A stretch of DNA of 64,000 bases from Prevotella sp. E9-3 (lineage in GTDB: Bacteria > Bacteroidota > Bacteroidia > Bacteroidales > Bacteroidaceae), in contig NZ_CP091786.1 of NCBI RefSeq assembly GCF_022024015.1, positions 3,348,001 to 3,412,000 of the forward strand, in the 5' to 3' direction. A model generated the notes under the pieces. That model was not told where the DNA came from and made no database searches. It saw nothing but the letters and a program-made list of their open reading frames with translations. Made by a program: the position numbers and the translations under genes. Positions 16,901 to 25,214 of the stretch are shown here, one piece after another (position 1 is the first letter of the stretch; the number at the start of each line of letters is the position of its first letter).

Positions 16901-17441
16901 TGCCGGCATCCGTTACCAGCACATCTCCAATCGTAAACTCATTATGTCCGTATCCGGTTGAGTTATTCGCAGTAATCTTATTACGCTGAATAATCACAGG
17001 ACTCAATGCCTTTGTCTTTCCACTATACTTCAGGTTGGCATCAACGGCACCGCCATCAGTTCCCACACGTGAGCAGTCGAAACTCACACGGGTCAGTTTC
17101 AGCGTATGACCGCTTGCCGGTTTGATAGCAAACGTGATATCATGGCCGGCAGTGGCAGTCTCAACACGTGTAGCAGGAGTGAATCGTGAGAAAGGCACAT
17201 CGAAGGTCACGGGTTCAAAGCCCGTATCGGCATTCGTTCCCGTCATCACATCGACAGCAGAAATCTTGCTGCCTTTCTCAAAACTGAAAGTCAGCAGATC
17301 GGACGAAAGACTGCCGTCGCTGGTCAGTTTTACAGCATTCAGATTTTCGGGATTACTCAGTTCCCATTTCACACTTACATTTTGCGACATGCCATACAGG
17401 GATGCCGACAACATCAGTAAAAATACCAATAGTTTCTTCAT
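13992..17441 (-). CDS. secreted rhamnogalacturonan lyase, PL11 family
   Basis: This is a 1149-aa secreted protein. The ATG at 17441 gives a clean signal peptide (MKKLLVFLLMLSASLYGMSQ), unlike the longer frame upstream. Residues about 20-400 are extra beta-rich domains. From about 405 the PL11 catalytic beta-propeller begins (ALKRGLMALHLSTGNLISWR), with calcium-binding D-x-DGDG-x-x-E/F motifs (DMDGDGEYE, DLDGDGFGEF, DVTGDGKQEI). PL11 enzymes cleave the rhamnose-galacturonate backbone of rhamnogalacturonan-I by beta-elimination. The C-terminus (SIEGVRLNKEPARGLYIKGG, then KKFVK) is the short tail common on exported Prevotella proteins. The -7 box is TAATTTTG at 17472-17479. No SusC/D pair is adjacent. 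Confidence 0.88.
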   Translation of the reverse strand: MKKLLVFLLMLSASLYGMSQNVSVKWELSNPENLNAVKLTSDGSLSSDLLTFSFEKGSKISAVDVMTGTNADTGFEPVTFDVPFSRFTPATRVETATAGHDITFAIKPASGHTLKLTRVSFDCSRVGTDGGAVDANLKYSGKTKALSPVIIQRNKITANNSTGYGHNEFTIGDVLVTDAGMQLVFSIYQLNGTDDANPKSMAFRNIIVEGVVDEPIFDASHYISDLTCTAKTGTDEASTVSLYNLVKGLKNGENARFSQRLYAVPTDFVATLQPELAENYTVSTEYLNATNTLNVNFYKKNSGQTRSAGVAEFGFSVGFTVSNRPPKGQPVALKRGLMALHLSTGNLISWRSRKSDSRNYKFKLYRGSSATTQSLKVNSGNFIMGKTNFLDTSGAAGNYYRLEVYDDTNNIIETEVSGPTWSNQTKYITLKGGAPTDPTSANATYTPNDASFCDMDGDGEYEIILKWAPSNEKDAASNGTTSPAFYSCYKLDGTRLWMLHTGHNMFNSAHTTPFVAWDLDGDGFGEFIVKTAPGAVDGEGNYVLMGNDDPNENLKSGRGKQDHGSEYITVFDGTTGAELQTIKYHTAYGDVSTSFWGDEKQNRSERYLAGIAWLSGEDENPSAIFARGYYSGCRIGAYDWDGANLTLRWLHSGTSANAGTVTYADGTVKNMNSSVYGEGAHSFVVGDVTGDGKQEITYGSGAVNADGTTLYRTGLGHGDATHLGDFIPSRPGQEFFMAHEKGQYGVDLRDARTGKILVRRTASGDTGRGLMAHFNPEAEDAYFMDSADGMKMFDASGNQVAEVSTGSSGAGINNRIFWNGNLADDYYDKSYLAVFNPETMQLDRQQVNGSWYTAGNLNNSSKNNPCVLGDLLGDWREEIVNWSKDDSGNYQLVINATNYETRYIFPHLMDDYAYRAQLIAQNSVYNQPPHVSYDPRTEKTIIPETFEQDPGKTPAYRYWGAFYTTYPVIIPEGVRVWSVSNCDETNDADTLKTTLLAAGKIIPAARAVVFNASTDAPKFVPTALNANASVGMAYAKGFYCDSLVADTETGKVTYEFRNGDRGPGFYRTYGQKVIKGGNAYAQFGSESKPGRESYVMGAFFNAVLNKVLGVEQILNTPASADTIYSIEGVRLNKEPARGLYIKGGKKFVK

Positions 17442-17471
17442 TGTGTTAGTAGTTTCTATTATTCCTGGCCA

Positions 17472-17479
17472 CAAAATTA
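17472..17479 (-). promoter_or_regulatory. -7 box for the PL11 lyase
   Basis: TAATTTTG on the minus strand lies 30 bp before the ATG at 17441. Confidence 0.6.
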
Positions 17480-17573
17480 ATATAAAAAGGTAAATGAAGC
17501 AATTATTAAGTCTGTTTTTACTAATAAGAATCAAAATGTGGGGTATTTTTTTGGCTTTTTACGCAGTTCGTCG

Positions 17574-17581
17574 TACCTTTG
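17574..17581 (+). promoter_or_regulatory. -7 box for RNase H
   Basis: TACCTTTG lies 19 bp before the ATG at 17601 and supports that start over the upstream in-frame codon. Confidence 0.65.
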
Positions 17582-17600
17582 GTCCCAAATTAAAATAACA

Positions 17601-18071
17601 ATGTCCAATCAACTACAGAATCCCCCCGATTATCGTCACGACACCATCCTTCCCTTGCCCATGGAAGTTACTGCTGATGCATGGGCCGTCGATGCAGCAT
17701 GCTCCGGAAACCCTGGTCCTATGGAATATCAGGCCATCGACCTGCAGACGGGTGCATGCGTATTCCATTTCGGTCCCGTCCACGGCACCAACAACATTGG
17801 CGAGTTTCTGGCCATTGTCCATGCCCTGGCTCTTTGCTGGCAGCAGGGCCTCCATACAAAGACTATTTACAGCGATTCCTATAATGCCATTCTATGGGTG
17901 AAGAAACGCCAGTGCAAGACAAAATTGGAGCGTACGCCCAAGACCGAGCAACTCTATCAGATCATTGCCCGTGCTGAGCGTTGGCTTCAGACTCACGACT
18001 ATAAGAACCCGCTATTGAAATGGGAAACAGGAAAATGGGGCGAAGTGCCCGCCGACTTTGGCAGGAAATAA
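17601..18071 (+). CDS. ribonuclease H-family protein
   Basis: The 156-aa protein matches the RNase HI fold. DAACSGNPGP carries the first catalytic Asp (D31), NNIGEFLA the Glu (E68) and IYSDS the second Asp (D92). The last acidic residue may be in VPADFGRK near the end. The family degrades RNA in RNA-DNA hybrids. Residues 1-25 are an unusual proline-rich lead. The ATG at 17601 was chosen from the promoter position. The central part lacks the basic handle of E. coli RNase HI, which is common in short Bacteroidota forms. Confidence 0.8.
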   Translation: MSNQLQNPPDYRHDTILPLPMEVTADAWAVDAACSGNPGPMEYQAIDLQTGACVFHFGPVHGTNNIGEFLAIVHALALCWQQGLHTKTIYSDSYNAILWVKKRQCKTKLERTPKTEQLYQIIARAERWLQTHDYKNPLLKWETGKWGEVPADFGRK

Positions 18072-18100
18072 CTAAAGAGAATTATTCTTTGAAGAAACAG

Positions 18101-18127
18101 AAACAAGCTCCTCAATCGGGGAGCTTG
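18101..18127. terminator. hairpin between convergent RNase H and ribD
   Basis: CAAGCTCC and GGAGCTTG pair as an 8-bp stem overlapping the ribD stop at 18112. The U-tract is poor, so the call is tentative. Confidence 0.4.
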
Positions 18128-19074
18128 CTTGTTATTGTATAGTTCACAATGATGTTGTTGTCATACTGTTGTTGCGAGATTACTACTGCATTGGCTGGCA
18201 GATGCGGGGCTCGCGTACCGCCGTTGACGGTGAGCGAGAAATTGGTTTCTACCCGGATTTCATCCCATAAGTTCTGCGCCAGGAACGACTCAAGGGTTTT
18301 TCTTCCGCCTTCCACAATCAGCGATTGAATGTTCTGATGGTAGAGGGTTTCAAGACTCAACGGATGCTGACGATCTACAACCAGGCGCTTGGGCGACGGA
18401 CCCGACCAGTGGCGTACGGTGAGCTGAGGATGCTCGCGCTCGTTGGTCACGCGGCCCACAAGGATAGCGTCTTCCTCGGCACGCAACTTATGACCTAACA
18501 TCTGAGTGAAAGCATTCGAAATGGCCAGCGGCTGCCCGTTATCGTCGATAAAGCCGTTGGCGGTCTGGGCCCATTTCAGAATGATATAGGGACGATGCAA
18601 CCGATGGAAGGTGAAGAAACGACGGTTCAGTGCCTTGCACTCTTCTTCCAATACACCAACAGTCACTTCGGTGCCGGCATCACGGAGTTTTTTGATGCCA
18701 CGTCCCTGCACTTCGGCAAACTCGTCGATACAGCCTACTACCACTCTGCGCACGCCTTTCCTGATGATGAGATCGGCACAGGGAGGTGTTTTTCCATAGT
18801 GAGAACAGGGTTCCAACGACACATAGATAGTGGCCTGCGACAACAGCGACTCATCTTCCGGGCGCACCGAAGCGAAGGCATTCACTTCAGCATGTCCCTG
18901 ACCACAACGCACATGATAGCCCTCACCGATGATACGGTACTCGGTAGCGGATGATGACTGTTGAGCCATGGGAACAACAATCACTGCGCCCACCATAGGG
19001 TTGGGCTTGGCGTTCTGCCGCCCGTTACGGGCCAGTTGCAGGCATCGCCACATGTATTTCTCGTCAACAGTCAT
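18112..19074 (-). CDS. ribD: bifunctional pyrimidine deaminase/reductase RibD
   Basis: The 320-aa enzyme catalyses the second and third steps of riboflavin synthesis, deamination and then reduction of the ribosylamino-pyrimidine. The N-terminal deaminase domain shows the zinc sites GHAEVNA (near residue 62) and EPCSHYGKTPPCADLI (near 88-103). The C-terminal reductase domain begins around RPYIILKWAQTANGFI, with LIVEGGRKTLESF later. It is slightly short at the C-terminus but complete. It starts 15 bp after the murF-alr stop, so the two probably share a transcript. Confidence 0.95.
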   Translation of the reverse strand: MTVDEKYMWRCLQLARNGRQNAKPNPMVGAVIVVPMAQQSSSATEYRIIGEGYHVRCGQGHAEVNAFASVRPEDESLLSQATIYVSLEPCSHYGKTPPCADLIIRKGVRRVVVGCIDEFAEVQGRGIKKLRDAGTEVTVGVLEEECKALNRRFFTFHRLHRPYIILKWAQTANGFIDDNGQPLAISNAFTQMLGHKLRAEEDAILVGRVTNEREHPQLTVRHWSGPSPKRLVVDRQHPLSLETLYHQNIQSLIVEGGRKTLESFLAQNLWDEIRVETNFSLTVNGGTRAPHLPANAVVISQQQYDNNIIVNYTITSKLPD

Positions 19075-19089
19075 ATTGCATGAAGATTA

Positions 19090-21636
19090 TTAGTCCTGAT
19101 AATAGATGCGCTTCACACGGTTGGAAACACCGGTCAGCACTTCATAGGGAATGGTTTCAAGAATGTCCGAGAGCACGGTGACAGGAAGTTCCTGACCGAA
19201 TATTTCTACTGAATCACCCTCCTGACAGTCAATGCCCGTCACATCGATCATAGCCACATCCATGCAGATATTGCCTACATAGGGCGCTTTCTGACCATTC
19301 ACCAGACAATAGCCATGACGATTGCCCAAGCGTCGGTTCAATCCGTCGGCATATCCGATAGGTATGGCTGCAATCACGCTGTCGCGATCAAGAATGGTTC
19401 TGCGGCTATAGCCTACAGAATCGCCTGCCTTTACATGGCGCATCTGCAAGATAGTGGTCTTCAGTGTGCTCACGGTTTTCAGTGTAGAGTGTAGAGTGGA
19501 GAGTGTAGAGTCTTCACTAGCATACGGCTCCACTCCATACAGTCCGATGCCCAGTCGGCACATGTCCATCTGGCGCTCGGGGAAATGCTCGATGCCGGCA
19601 GAGTTGTCCATGTGGCGCAGGATGCGATGACTGAAGGCCGACTGCAGTTTGCGACTTCCTTCATCGAAAAGGGCAAACTGAGTAGCTGAGAAATCATCGA
19701 ACTCATCACTATCGCTACCCACAAAATGAGAGAACACCGAACGGGGAATAAGTGCTGTCTGATGCTGAAGGCGGTCAACCAGCTCGTCGATATCGGCTTT
19801 GGGATCAAAGCCCAGACGGTGCATACCGGTATCCAGTTTGATATGTACAGGCCATCCGGTGATACCTTCCTTGCGGGCTGCACGAATCAGGGCATCCATC
19901 AAACGGAAAGAATACACCTCTGGCTCAAGATCATAGTCGAAGAGAGTCTTGAATGATGTCATCTCAGGGTTCATCACCATGATATTGGCAGTAATGCCGG
20001 CTTTGCGCAGGGCCACGCCCTCATCGGCCACAGCCACAGCCAGATAATCTACACGGTTGTCCTGCAGGGTCTTGGCTATTTCGATGGCACCGGCTCCATA
20101 GGCATCAGCCTTGATCATGCACACCATTTTCGTGTCGGTTTTCAGGAACGAACGGAAATGGTTCAGGTTATCGACCACAGCCTGAAGGTTCACCTCAAGA
20201 ATGGTTTCATGAACTTTCTGCTCCAACAGTTCGGTGATGCGCTCAAAACCGAACCGGCGTGCACCTTTCAGCAGCACCAGTTCGTTGGCAAGCTGACTGA
20301 ACACTGTACTATTCACAAACTGTTCAACATCATGGAAGAAATGGCGCTCGGGAACATCAATCAGAGCTGCCTGCGAGGCTATCTCATCACCGATACCAAT
20401 GAGTTTGGCCACCCCACGGTTTTTACACATGTTGGACACCTGCTGATAGAGCGAAGCCAACGACTCGCCACTCTGATAGATATCGCTGAGTATGAGGGTG
20501 ATGGGCGATGGGTGCAACTTATTGGAAGCCTCGCCACGACGGTTCACAAAGTCGAGCGCGATGTCGAGCGAATTGATATCGTTGTTATAGGAATCGTTGA
20601 TGAGGGTGAGACCGCGCTGGCCTTCCTTCACTTCCAGGCGCATGGCCACAGGTTCGAGCAGTGGCATGCGTTCTGCCAGATCCTCATGGGTAAGCCCAAG
20701 GTAGAGTGCTGTGGCCGCACAGGTGATACTGTTTTCTATGGAAGCCTCATCGATGAAGGGAATCACGTATGAAGAGCGTACACCTTTATATATATAGGTA
20801 ATCTGTGAAGAGACGGAATCGGGCAGTGCCTGAACGCTCTCTACCTTGAACTCAACATTGTCGCTGATGCGCGACCAGCCGATGCGCTCGCCCTGATAAC
20901 CGGAACGGCGCACGCAGCGGCTCACAATATCATCATCGCTGGGATAGACAATGGCGGCCGTGTCGTGAAACAACTGAAGTTTCTCCATGCACTTCTCTTC
21001 CATGGAGCGGAAATTCTCCTGATGGGCGGCGCCCAAGGAAGTGAGCACGCCCACGGTGGGTTGGATGATATCGCGCAGGGCAGCCATCTCACCGGGCTGA
21101 CTGATACCTGCCTCAAACAGACCTACCTGAGACTGTTCGCCCAACAACCAGACTGAAAGGGGCACACCAATCTGAGAGTTATAGCTGCGAGGCGAACGAG
21201 TGACATTCAACGAAGAGCGCTCGCCAGATGCTGTTCCCACTGCTACGGCAGAAAGCAACTGGTACAGCCACTCCTTGACCATGGTCTTTCCGTTGGAACC
21301 GGTAATGCCTACGATGGGAATATCGAACTCGTCACGATGACGCTCGGCCAGTCGCTGAAGAGCAGCCAGAGGAGAAGGCACCTGCAGGAAGTTGGCTTCC
21401 GGATAAGATGCCAAATCAGGTACCTCTTTCACTACAAACGAGCGAACGCCACGCCGATAAAGTTCAGGGATATACTTATGTCCGTCGTTGCGCTGAGTGC
21501 GCAGGGCAAAGAAAAGTGTCTGTTCAGGGAAACGAAGTGAACGGCTGTCAGTGAGTAGCCATCCCACGGTGGTCTCAGTGCTTCCATAGCGGCGGGCACC
21601 AATCAGTGTCGCCACCTTTACGATGCTATAGGTCAT
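19090..21636 (-). CDS. murF-alr: fused MurF ligase / alanine racemase
   Basis: This 848-aa fusion is typical of Bacteroidota. Residues 1 to about 470 are MurF, which adds D-Ala-D-Ala to UDP-MurNAc-tripeptide; the P-loop is GITGSNGKT near 108-116. Residues about 475-848 are a PLP-dependent alanine racemase, with the PLP lysine in MIKADAYGAG near 508 and the second catalytic Tyr in SVGYSRR near 740. One polypeptide therefore makes D-Ala and uses the dipeptide in peptidoglycan synthesis. A low-complexity insert STLSTLHSTLKTVSTLKT sits at about residue 709, encoded by TAGAGTG-type repeats. The -7 box is at 21688-21695. Confidence 0.96.
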   Translation of the reverse strand: MTYSIVKVATLIGARRYGSTETTVGWLLTDSRSLRFPEQTLFFALRTQRNDGHKYIPELYRRGVRSFVVKEVPDLASYPEANFLQVPSPLAALQRLAERHRDEFDIPIVGITGSNGKTMVKEWLYQLLSAVAVGTASGERSSLNVTRSPRSYNSQIGVPLSVWLLGEQSQVGLFEAGISQPGEMAALRDIIQPTVGVLTSLGAAHQENFRSMEEKCMEKLQLFHDTAAIVYPSDDDIVSRCVRRSGYQGERIGWSRISDNVEFKVESVQALPDSVSSQITYIYKGVRSSYVIPFIDEASIENSITCAATALYLGLTHEDLAERMPLLEPVAMRLEVKEGQRGLTLINDSYNNDINSLDIALDFVNRRGEASNKLHPSPITLILSDIYQSGESLASLYQQVSNMCKNRGVAKLIGIGDEIASQAALIDVPERHFFHDVEQFVNSTVFSQLANELVLLKGARRFGFERITELLEQKVHETILEVNLQAVVDNLNHFRSFLKTDTKMVCMIKADAYGAGAIEIAKTLQDNRVDYLAVAVADEGVALRKAGITANIMVMNPEMTSFKTLFDYDLEPEVYSFRLMDALIRAARKEGITGWPVHIKLDTGMHRLGFDPKADIDELVDRLQHQTALIPRSVFSHFVGSDSDEFDDFSATQFALFDEGSRKLQSAFSHRILRHMDNSAGIEHFPERQMDMCRLGIGLYGVEPYASEDSTLSTLHSTLKTVSTLKTTILQMRHVKAGDSVGYSRRTILDRDSVIAAIPIGYADGLNRRLGNRHGYCLVNGQKAPYVGNICMDVAMIDVTGIDCQEGDSVEIFGQELPVTVLSDILETIPYEVLTGVSNRVKRIYYQD

Positions 21637-21687
21637 TATTGTACGAAAAAAAATCTATAAAAAACTTTTTATGCGATTATTGTATTG

Positions 21688-21695
21688 CAAAAGTA
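21688..21695 (-). promoter_or_regulatory. -7 box for murF-alr
   Basis: TACTTTTG on the minus strand is 52 bp before the ATG at 21636. Confidence 0.6.
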
Positions 21696-21794
21696 CATAT
21701 TTTATATATAATGCCAAAGAAATGGAATCCATTTTTAGCAAAATTTGGACTGAGCCGCCACTTCCTTAATGAAGGAAGCAAAAAGGGTCATTTT

Positions 21795-21856
21795 AAATTT
21801 TGGCCATTATTTTCTAAATTTTGGCCAAAATTCAAAAAATAATGGCCAAAATTTAT
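21795..21856. repeat. three-unit palindrome array, 21-bp period (GGCC core), copy B
   Basis: Three units related to AAATTTTGGCCAAAATTT have GGCC centres starting at 21802, 21823 and 21844, exactly 21 bp apart. The middle unit is the most symmetric. The array lies about 100 bp upstream of the murF-alr -7 box and downstream of the GSCFA stop. The geometry equals the AGCT-core arrays at 9.3 and 54.2 kb. Confidence 0.85.
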
Positions 21857-21917
21857 TTCAGTAGTTATTTTATTCCGTTGCAAAAGGAGAAGGGAGACAA
21901 CCCAACAGAACAACAAA

Positions 21918-22754
21918 TCAAGACCAACGGGCCAACAGTTCGGCCTCACGCCTTTTGGTTTCAGCCAGAAATTGCTGATACTCTTCACTCTCAGGATGGA
22001 AAGGACGATGAGCCAATGCTTCTTTCAAGGGTTTCCATTCCTTTAGGAACTCAACGGCTTTGGGTGAGAAATAATGGTCAACCAATTGTTGCCACAGGTA
22101 TTCAACCGCCTGGTCTGTGGGGTGCAACATGTCCTCCTTATAAAAACGATAGTCGCGCAACTCGTCAAGCACCACCTCGTAGGCCGGGAAATAGGAAAGC
22201 GATGAATTGGGTACAAAGAGTTTCGAATCGTGCACCAGTCTGTCGATGGCAAGAAGGAGGGTGGCTTTCGACAACTGACTGATGTGGTAGCCATACTTGG
22301 CATAGCGGATGGGGCTGACTGTAAACACCACATGAATATCAGGACGGTGAGCACGCAGTAATTCCACCGACAATCGAAGAAAATTGACGGTTTCATCGAT
22401 AGAAAGGTCTTCTTCGGAGAAGAGTCGTTGGGGTCGTTTCTCACAGTTATCCACTATTTCGCCAGTAGAGATCAATCGGTAGATACGGTTGGTACCCAAA
22501 GTGACAAACACCACTCTGGGAAAAGCTTTCTCGCCACCACTGGCAAGATGCTCTTCGCAGAATCGCTCAATGGTATGCAACACTGAGGCAGGATTGTACA
22601 TCGTGCCGTAAGGGTTGATTACCACAGGAAAATGCTCATTAAGGAAGTGCTTACCGATATTGTCTGCAAAACAAGAACCGACAAAAAGCATCGATTCCAT
22701 CGGTTCGATTTGGAAGGCTGGTTCTGGGATGTCAACTTTAGTTCGAAACTCCAT
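21918..22754 (-). CDS. GSCFA-domain protein
   Basis: The 278-aa protein has the family signature FVGSCFADNIG (GSCFA at residues 26-30). It also has the SGNH-hydrolase-like pieces FVTLGTNRIYR, VVFTVSPIRYA and DMLHPTDQAVEYLW, whose Ser and Asp-x-x-His could form an esterase triad. The family is common in Bacteroidota and some plants' bacterial partners; its substrate is not known. No signal peptide is evident. It is the last gene of a radical SAM-purN-GSCFA run, 16 bp after the purN stop. Confidence 0.85.
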   Translation of the reverse strand: MEFRTKVDIPEPAFQIEPMESMLFVGSCFADNIGKHFLNEHFPVVINPYGTMYNPASVLHTIERFCEEHLASGGEKAFPRVVFVTLGTNRIYRLISTGEIVDNCEKRPQRLFSEEDLSIDETVNFLRLSVELLRAHRPDIHVVFTVSPIRYAKYGYHISQLSKATLLLAIDRLVHDSKLFVPNSSLSYFPAYEVVLDELRDYRFYKEDMLHPTDQAVEYLWQQLVDHYFSPKAVEFLKEWKPLKEALAHRPFHPESEEYQQFLAETKRREAELLARWS

Positions 22755-22770
22755 AGAAGAAATATTATAG

Positions 22771-23355
22771 TTATTCGTTTAGTTCTTTCAACACCCGAGC
22801 CACTACTACCGGGAAATGCTTCATTTCCAGAGAATGAACTTTTTCGGCGATTTCATCGACAGAATCATCCGGGGAAAGCGATGTGTGGAACTGGGCAATA
22901 ATGTCTCCACCATCACAAACATTCGACACGAAATGAATGGTGATGCCCGTTTCCTGTTCGCCTGCTGCCTTCACCGCTTCATGAACATGATGCCCCCACA
23001 TGCCCTTACCGCCATATTTCGGAAGAAGTGAAGGATGGATATTGACAATGCGACGCGGAAAAGCCTCAACCAAAAAGGAAGGAACCAACGGAAGAAAGCC
23101 TGCCAGCACGATGAAATCGACAGAAAACTGCTGAAGAAGGGTCATCATGAACTGCTGATTGTTCAGATCTGCTTTCACGGCGACAGCAGTAGGAACACCC
23201 AGTCGGCGGGCCCGTTCCAGAGCAAAGGCATCAGCCTTATTGCTCACAACAAGAACTACCGTAGCCAATTCAGAACCTTCAAAATATCGAATCAGGTTCT
23301 CACAATTGGTACCGTTGCCCGACACAAAAACAGCTATGTTGACTTTCCTTTTCAT
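22771..23355 (-). CDS. purN: phosphoribosylglycinamide formyltransferase
   Basis: The 194-aa GAR transformylase moves a formyl group from 10-formyl-THF to GAR in purine synthesis. The start MKRKVNIAVFVSGNGTNCEN has the phosphate loop. The active site is NIHPSLLPKYGGKGMWG with catalytic Asn and His, and the Asp lies in NVCDGGDII. Length and order are normal. It starts 7 bp after the radical SAM stop and precedes GSCFA. Confidence 0.95.
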   Translation of the reverse strand: MKRKVNIAVFVSGNGTNCENLIRYFEGSELATVVLVVSNKADAFALERARRLGVPTAVAVKADLNNQQFMMTLLQQFSVDFIVLAGFLPLVPSFLVEAFPRRIVNIHPSLLPKYGGKGMWGHHVHEAVKAAGEQETGITIHFVSNVCDGGDIIAQFHTSLSPDDSVDEIAEKVHSLEMKHFPVVVARVLKELNE

Positions 23356-23362
23356 TCTTCAC

Positions 23363-24127
23363 TTAATACGACGCCTGGCAGGGAATGCCTTCGGCCATCA
23401 CACGATCGCGGATAGCATCCAGTTCCTCGTGTGTAGCCTTTGACAAAGTCTTGTCGGGAGTTTCTCGGTCAATGGTATATACCATCACCTCTTGGGGACG
23501 AATAGCCTTTACCACCTCCAGCCAAGGCTCGACATATTCGTCGGACGTATTACTTACGCCTGGTCCGTGCAGGAAAATCGTCTGAATAATGATATGTCCG
23601 TTGAAGGCTTTCATGCATTCGATAATCCGGTCCAACTGATAAGTACCCGTCGGGCGGTCAACCTTCTGAATATAGTCGATACTGACAGTGTCCAGTTTCA
23701 GAATATTATTATCGACCCTCATCAGAGCATCGTGGACAGAAGGTTTATGAATGAACGTGGAGTTGCTGAGCACTGATACTTTCGCCTTCGGGCAATAGCG
23801 ATTGCGTAGGACAATGGTATCTTCGATGATTTCAGGGAAATGAGGATGACTGGTAGGTTCGCCATTGCCGGCAAATGTCAACACATCAGGCAGTTGGCCT
23901 TCGGCAACCATCTGCTGCAAACGAGTTTCCAACTGTTCAGCCACCTCCTCACGAGTGGGCAGAGGCTGCTTTGGCCGATGGTCGGCATTAAATCCGCACT
24001 CACAGTAAATACAGTCGAAACTACACACTTTGCCATCGGGAGGCAACAAATTAATGCCTAACGACAAACCGAGGCGACGGCTATGAATAGGGCCAAAGAT
24101 AGGCGATGGATAGATAACTGTACTCAT
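23363..24127 (-). CDS. radical SAM protein, unknown substrate
   Basis: The 254-aa protein carries the radical SAM cluster motif C-x3-C-x2-C (C35, C39, C42, in CSFDCIYC) and the SAM-binding GNGEPTSHP near residue 95. The N-terminus YPSPIFGPIHSRRLGLSLGI is typical of a small group annotated only as radical SAM protein. It is often thought to act on RNA or as a moaA-like enzyme, but nothing here fixes a reaction. I chose ATG 24127, which lies 9 bp after the -7 box at 24136-24143. It heads the operon with purN. Confidence 0.85.
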   Translation of the reverse strand: MSTVIYPSPIFGPIHSRRLGLSLGINLLPPDGKVCSFDCIYCECGFNADHRPKQPLPTREEVAEQLETRLQQMVAEGQLPDVLTFAGNGEPTSHPHFPEIIEDTIVLRNRYCPKAKVSVLSNSTFIHKPSVHDALMRVDNNILKLDTVSIDYIQKVDRPTGTYQLDRIIECMKAFNGHIIIQTIFLHGPGVSNTSDEYVEPWLEVVKAIRPQEVMVYTIDRETPDKTLSKATHEELDAIRDRVMAEGIPCQASY

Positions 24128-24135
24128 AACGACGA

Positions 24136-24143
24136 CAAAGTTA
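24136..24143 (-). promoter_or_regulatory. -7 box for radical SAM-purN-GSCFA
   Basis: TAACTTTG on the minus strand lies 8 bp upstream of the start at 24127. The transcript would be nearly leaderless. Confidence 0.65.
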
Positions 24144-24271
24144 AGCAATTACTGAAGAGTAAGATGTGGAGAAAGCGGATATTTAGGAGTTTTTATGCAA
24201 AATAAAGTTAAAACAGACAAGCTAAGTACTAACAACTCCTAACCACGCACACCAAACTCACAACTCTTTAG

Positions 24272-24279
24272 TATCTTTG
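24272..24279 (+). promoter_or_regulatory. -7 box for ftsX operon
   Basis: TATCTTTG lies 33 bp before the ftsX ATG at 24313. Confidence 0.65.
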
Positions 24280-24312
24280 CATAGATTTTGGTGTAATACG
24301 TCCAATTAGCTA

Positions 24313-25194
24313 ATGGGAAAAAGAAACAAACCGACCCGGCGCCCTCAAGGTATGCAGGCCGTTACTTTATGTATTAGTACCACAATGGTACTGATTTTAT
24401 TAGGGCTTGTAGTACTTTCGGTTCTAACTACTCGCAATCTTACGAACTATGTCAGAGAACATCTGACCGTGACTGTGATGCTGGGCGACAGCGTGACAGC
24501 CAAGGAAGGTAAGGCTTTGGGCAAAAAGCTTCAAGAGGCCTACTACGTGAAAGATGTGACCTACATCAGCAAAGAGCAGGCCCTAAAAGAACAGACTGAG
24601 GCAATGGGCAGCGATCCATCGGAATTTCTGGGTGTAAACCCCTTTGTGGCTACACTGGAAATGCACTTAAAGGCCGATTACGCCAACGCCGACTCACTGC
24701 GAAAATTTTCCAAAATCATCAAGAAGAACAAGCAACAGGTAACTGACGTGACCTATCAGGAGAATCTGACGGAACAGGTGAACTACAACCTGAACCGTAT
24801 CTCGTTCGTCCTGTTAGGCTTGGCTGTATTGCTGATTATCGTCAGCTATTCACTGATATCCAACTCTGTCAGACTCGACATCTACTCGCGTCGTTTCTCC
24901 ATCCACACCATGAAACTGGTGGGTGCCTCGTGGTCGTTCATCCGCTGGCCGTTCCTGCGCCGTTCAATCAGCATTGGCTTAGTGGCTTCATTACTGGCCT
25001 GTGCGTCACTTTGCGGCATCGTTTACGGACTGTACCAATACCAGCCGGGCGCACAGGAAATCATCACATGGATAGAACTGACCATCATGGGACTGGCCGT
25101 ATTTGCTTTCGGTTTCCTGATCATGCTGTTCTGCACATTTATCTCGGTGAACAAATTCCTGAGAATGACAGCTGGAGAACTGTATAAGATTTGA
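24313..25194 (+). CDS. ftsX: cell-division permease FtsX
   Basis: The 293-aa membrane protein has four predicted membrane segments: one after residue 12, then three near 160-185, 215-240 and 255-280. The periplasmic loop after the first segment carries TVTVMLGDSVTAKEG and ISKEQALKEQ. This is FtsX of the FtsEX ABC complex, which controls peptidoglycan hydrolases at the septum. The ATPase gene ftsE is not adjacent, as is usual in Bacteroidota. It leads an operon with DUF3098, uppP, truB, queA and perhaps folK. Confidence 0.92.
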   Translation: MGKRNKPTRRPQGMQAVTLCISTTMVLILLGLVVLSVLTTRNLTNYVREHLTVTVMLGDSVTAKEGKALGKKLQEAYYVKDVTYISKEQALKEQTEAMGSDPSEFLGVNPFVATLEMHLKADYANADSLRKFSKIIKKNKQQVTDVTYQENLTEQVNYNLNRISFVLLGLAVLLIIVSYSLISNSVRLDIYSRRFSIHTMKLVGASWSFIRWPFLRRSISIGLVASLLACASLCGIVYGLYQYQPGAQEIITWIELTIMGLAVFAFGFLIMLFCTFISVNKFLRMTAGELYKI

Positions 25195-25214
25195 ACAATA
25201 AAACAATCAAAAAT

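Noticed and set aside
21711..21842. 43-codon rightward ORF (MPKKWNPFLAKFG...)
   Set aside because: Its second half is translated from the 21-bp palindrome array, it ends in the array, and it overlaps no conserved motif; the start lies close to the murF-alr promoter. Coding potential looks accidental.
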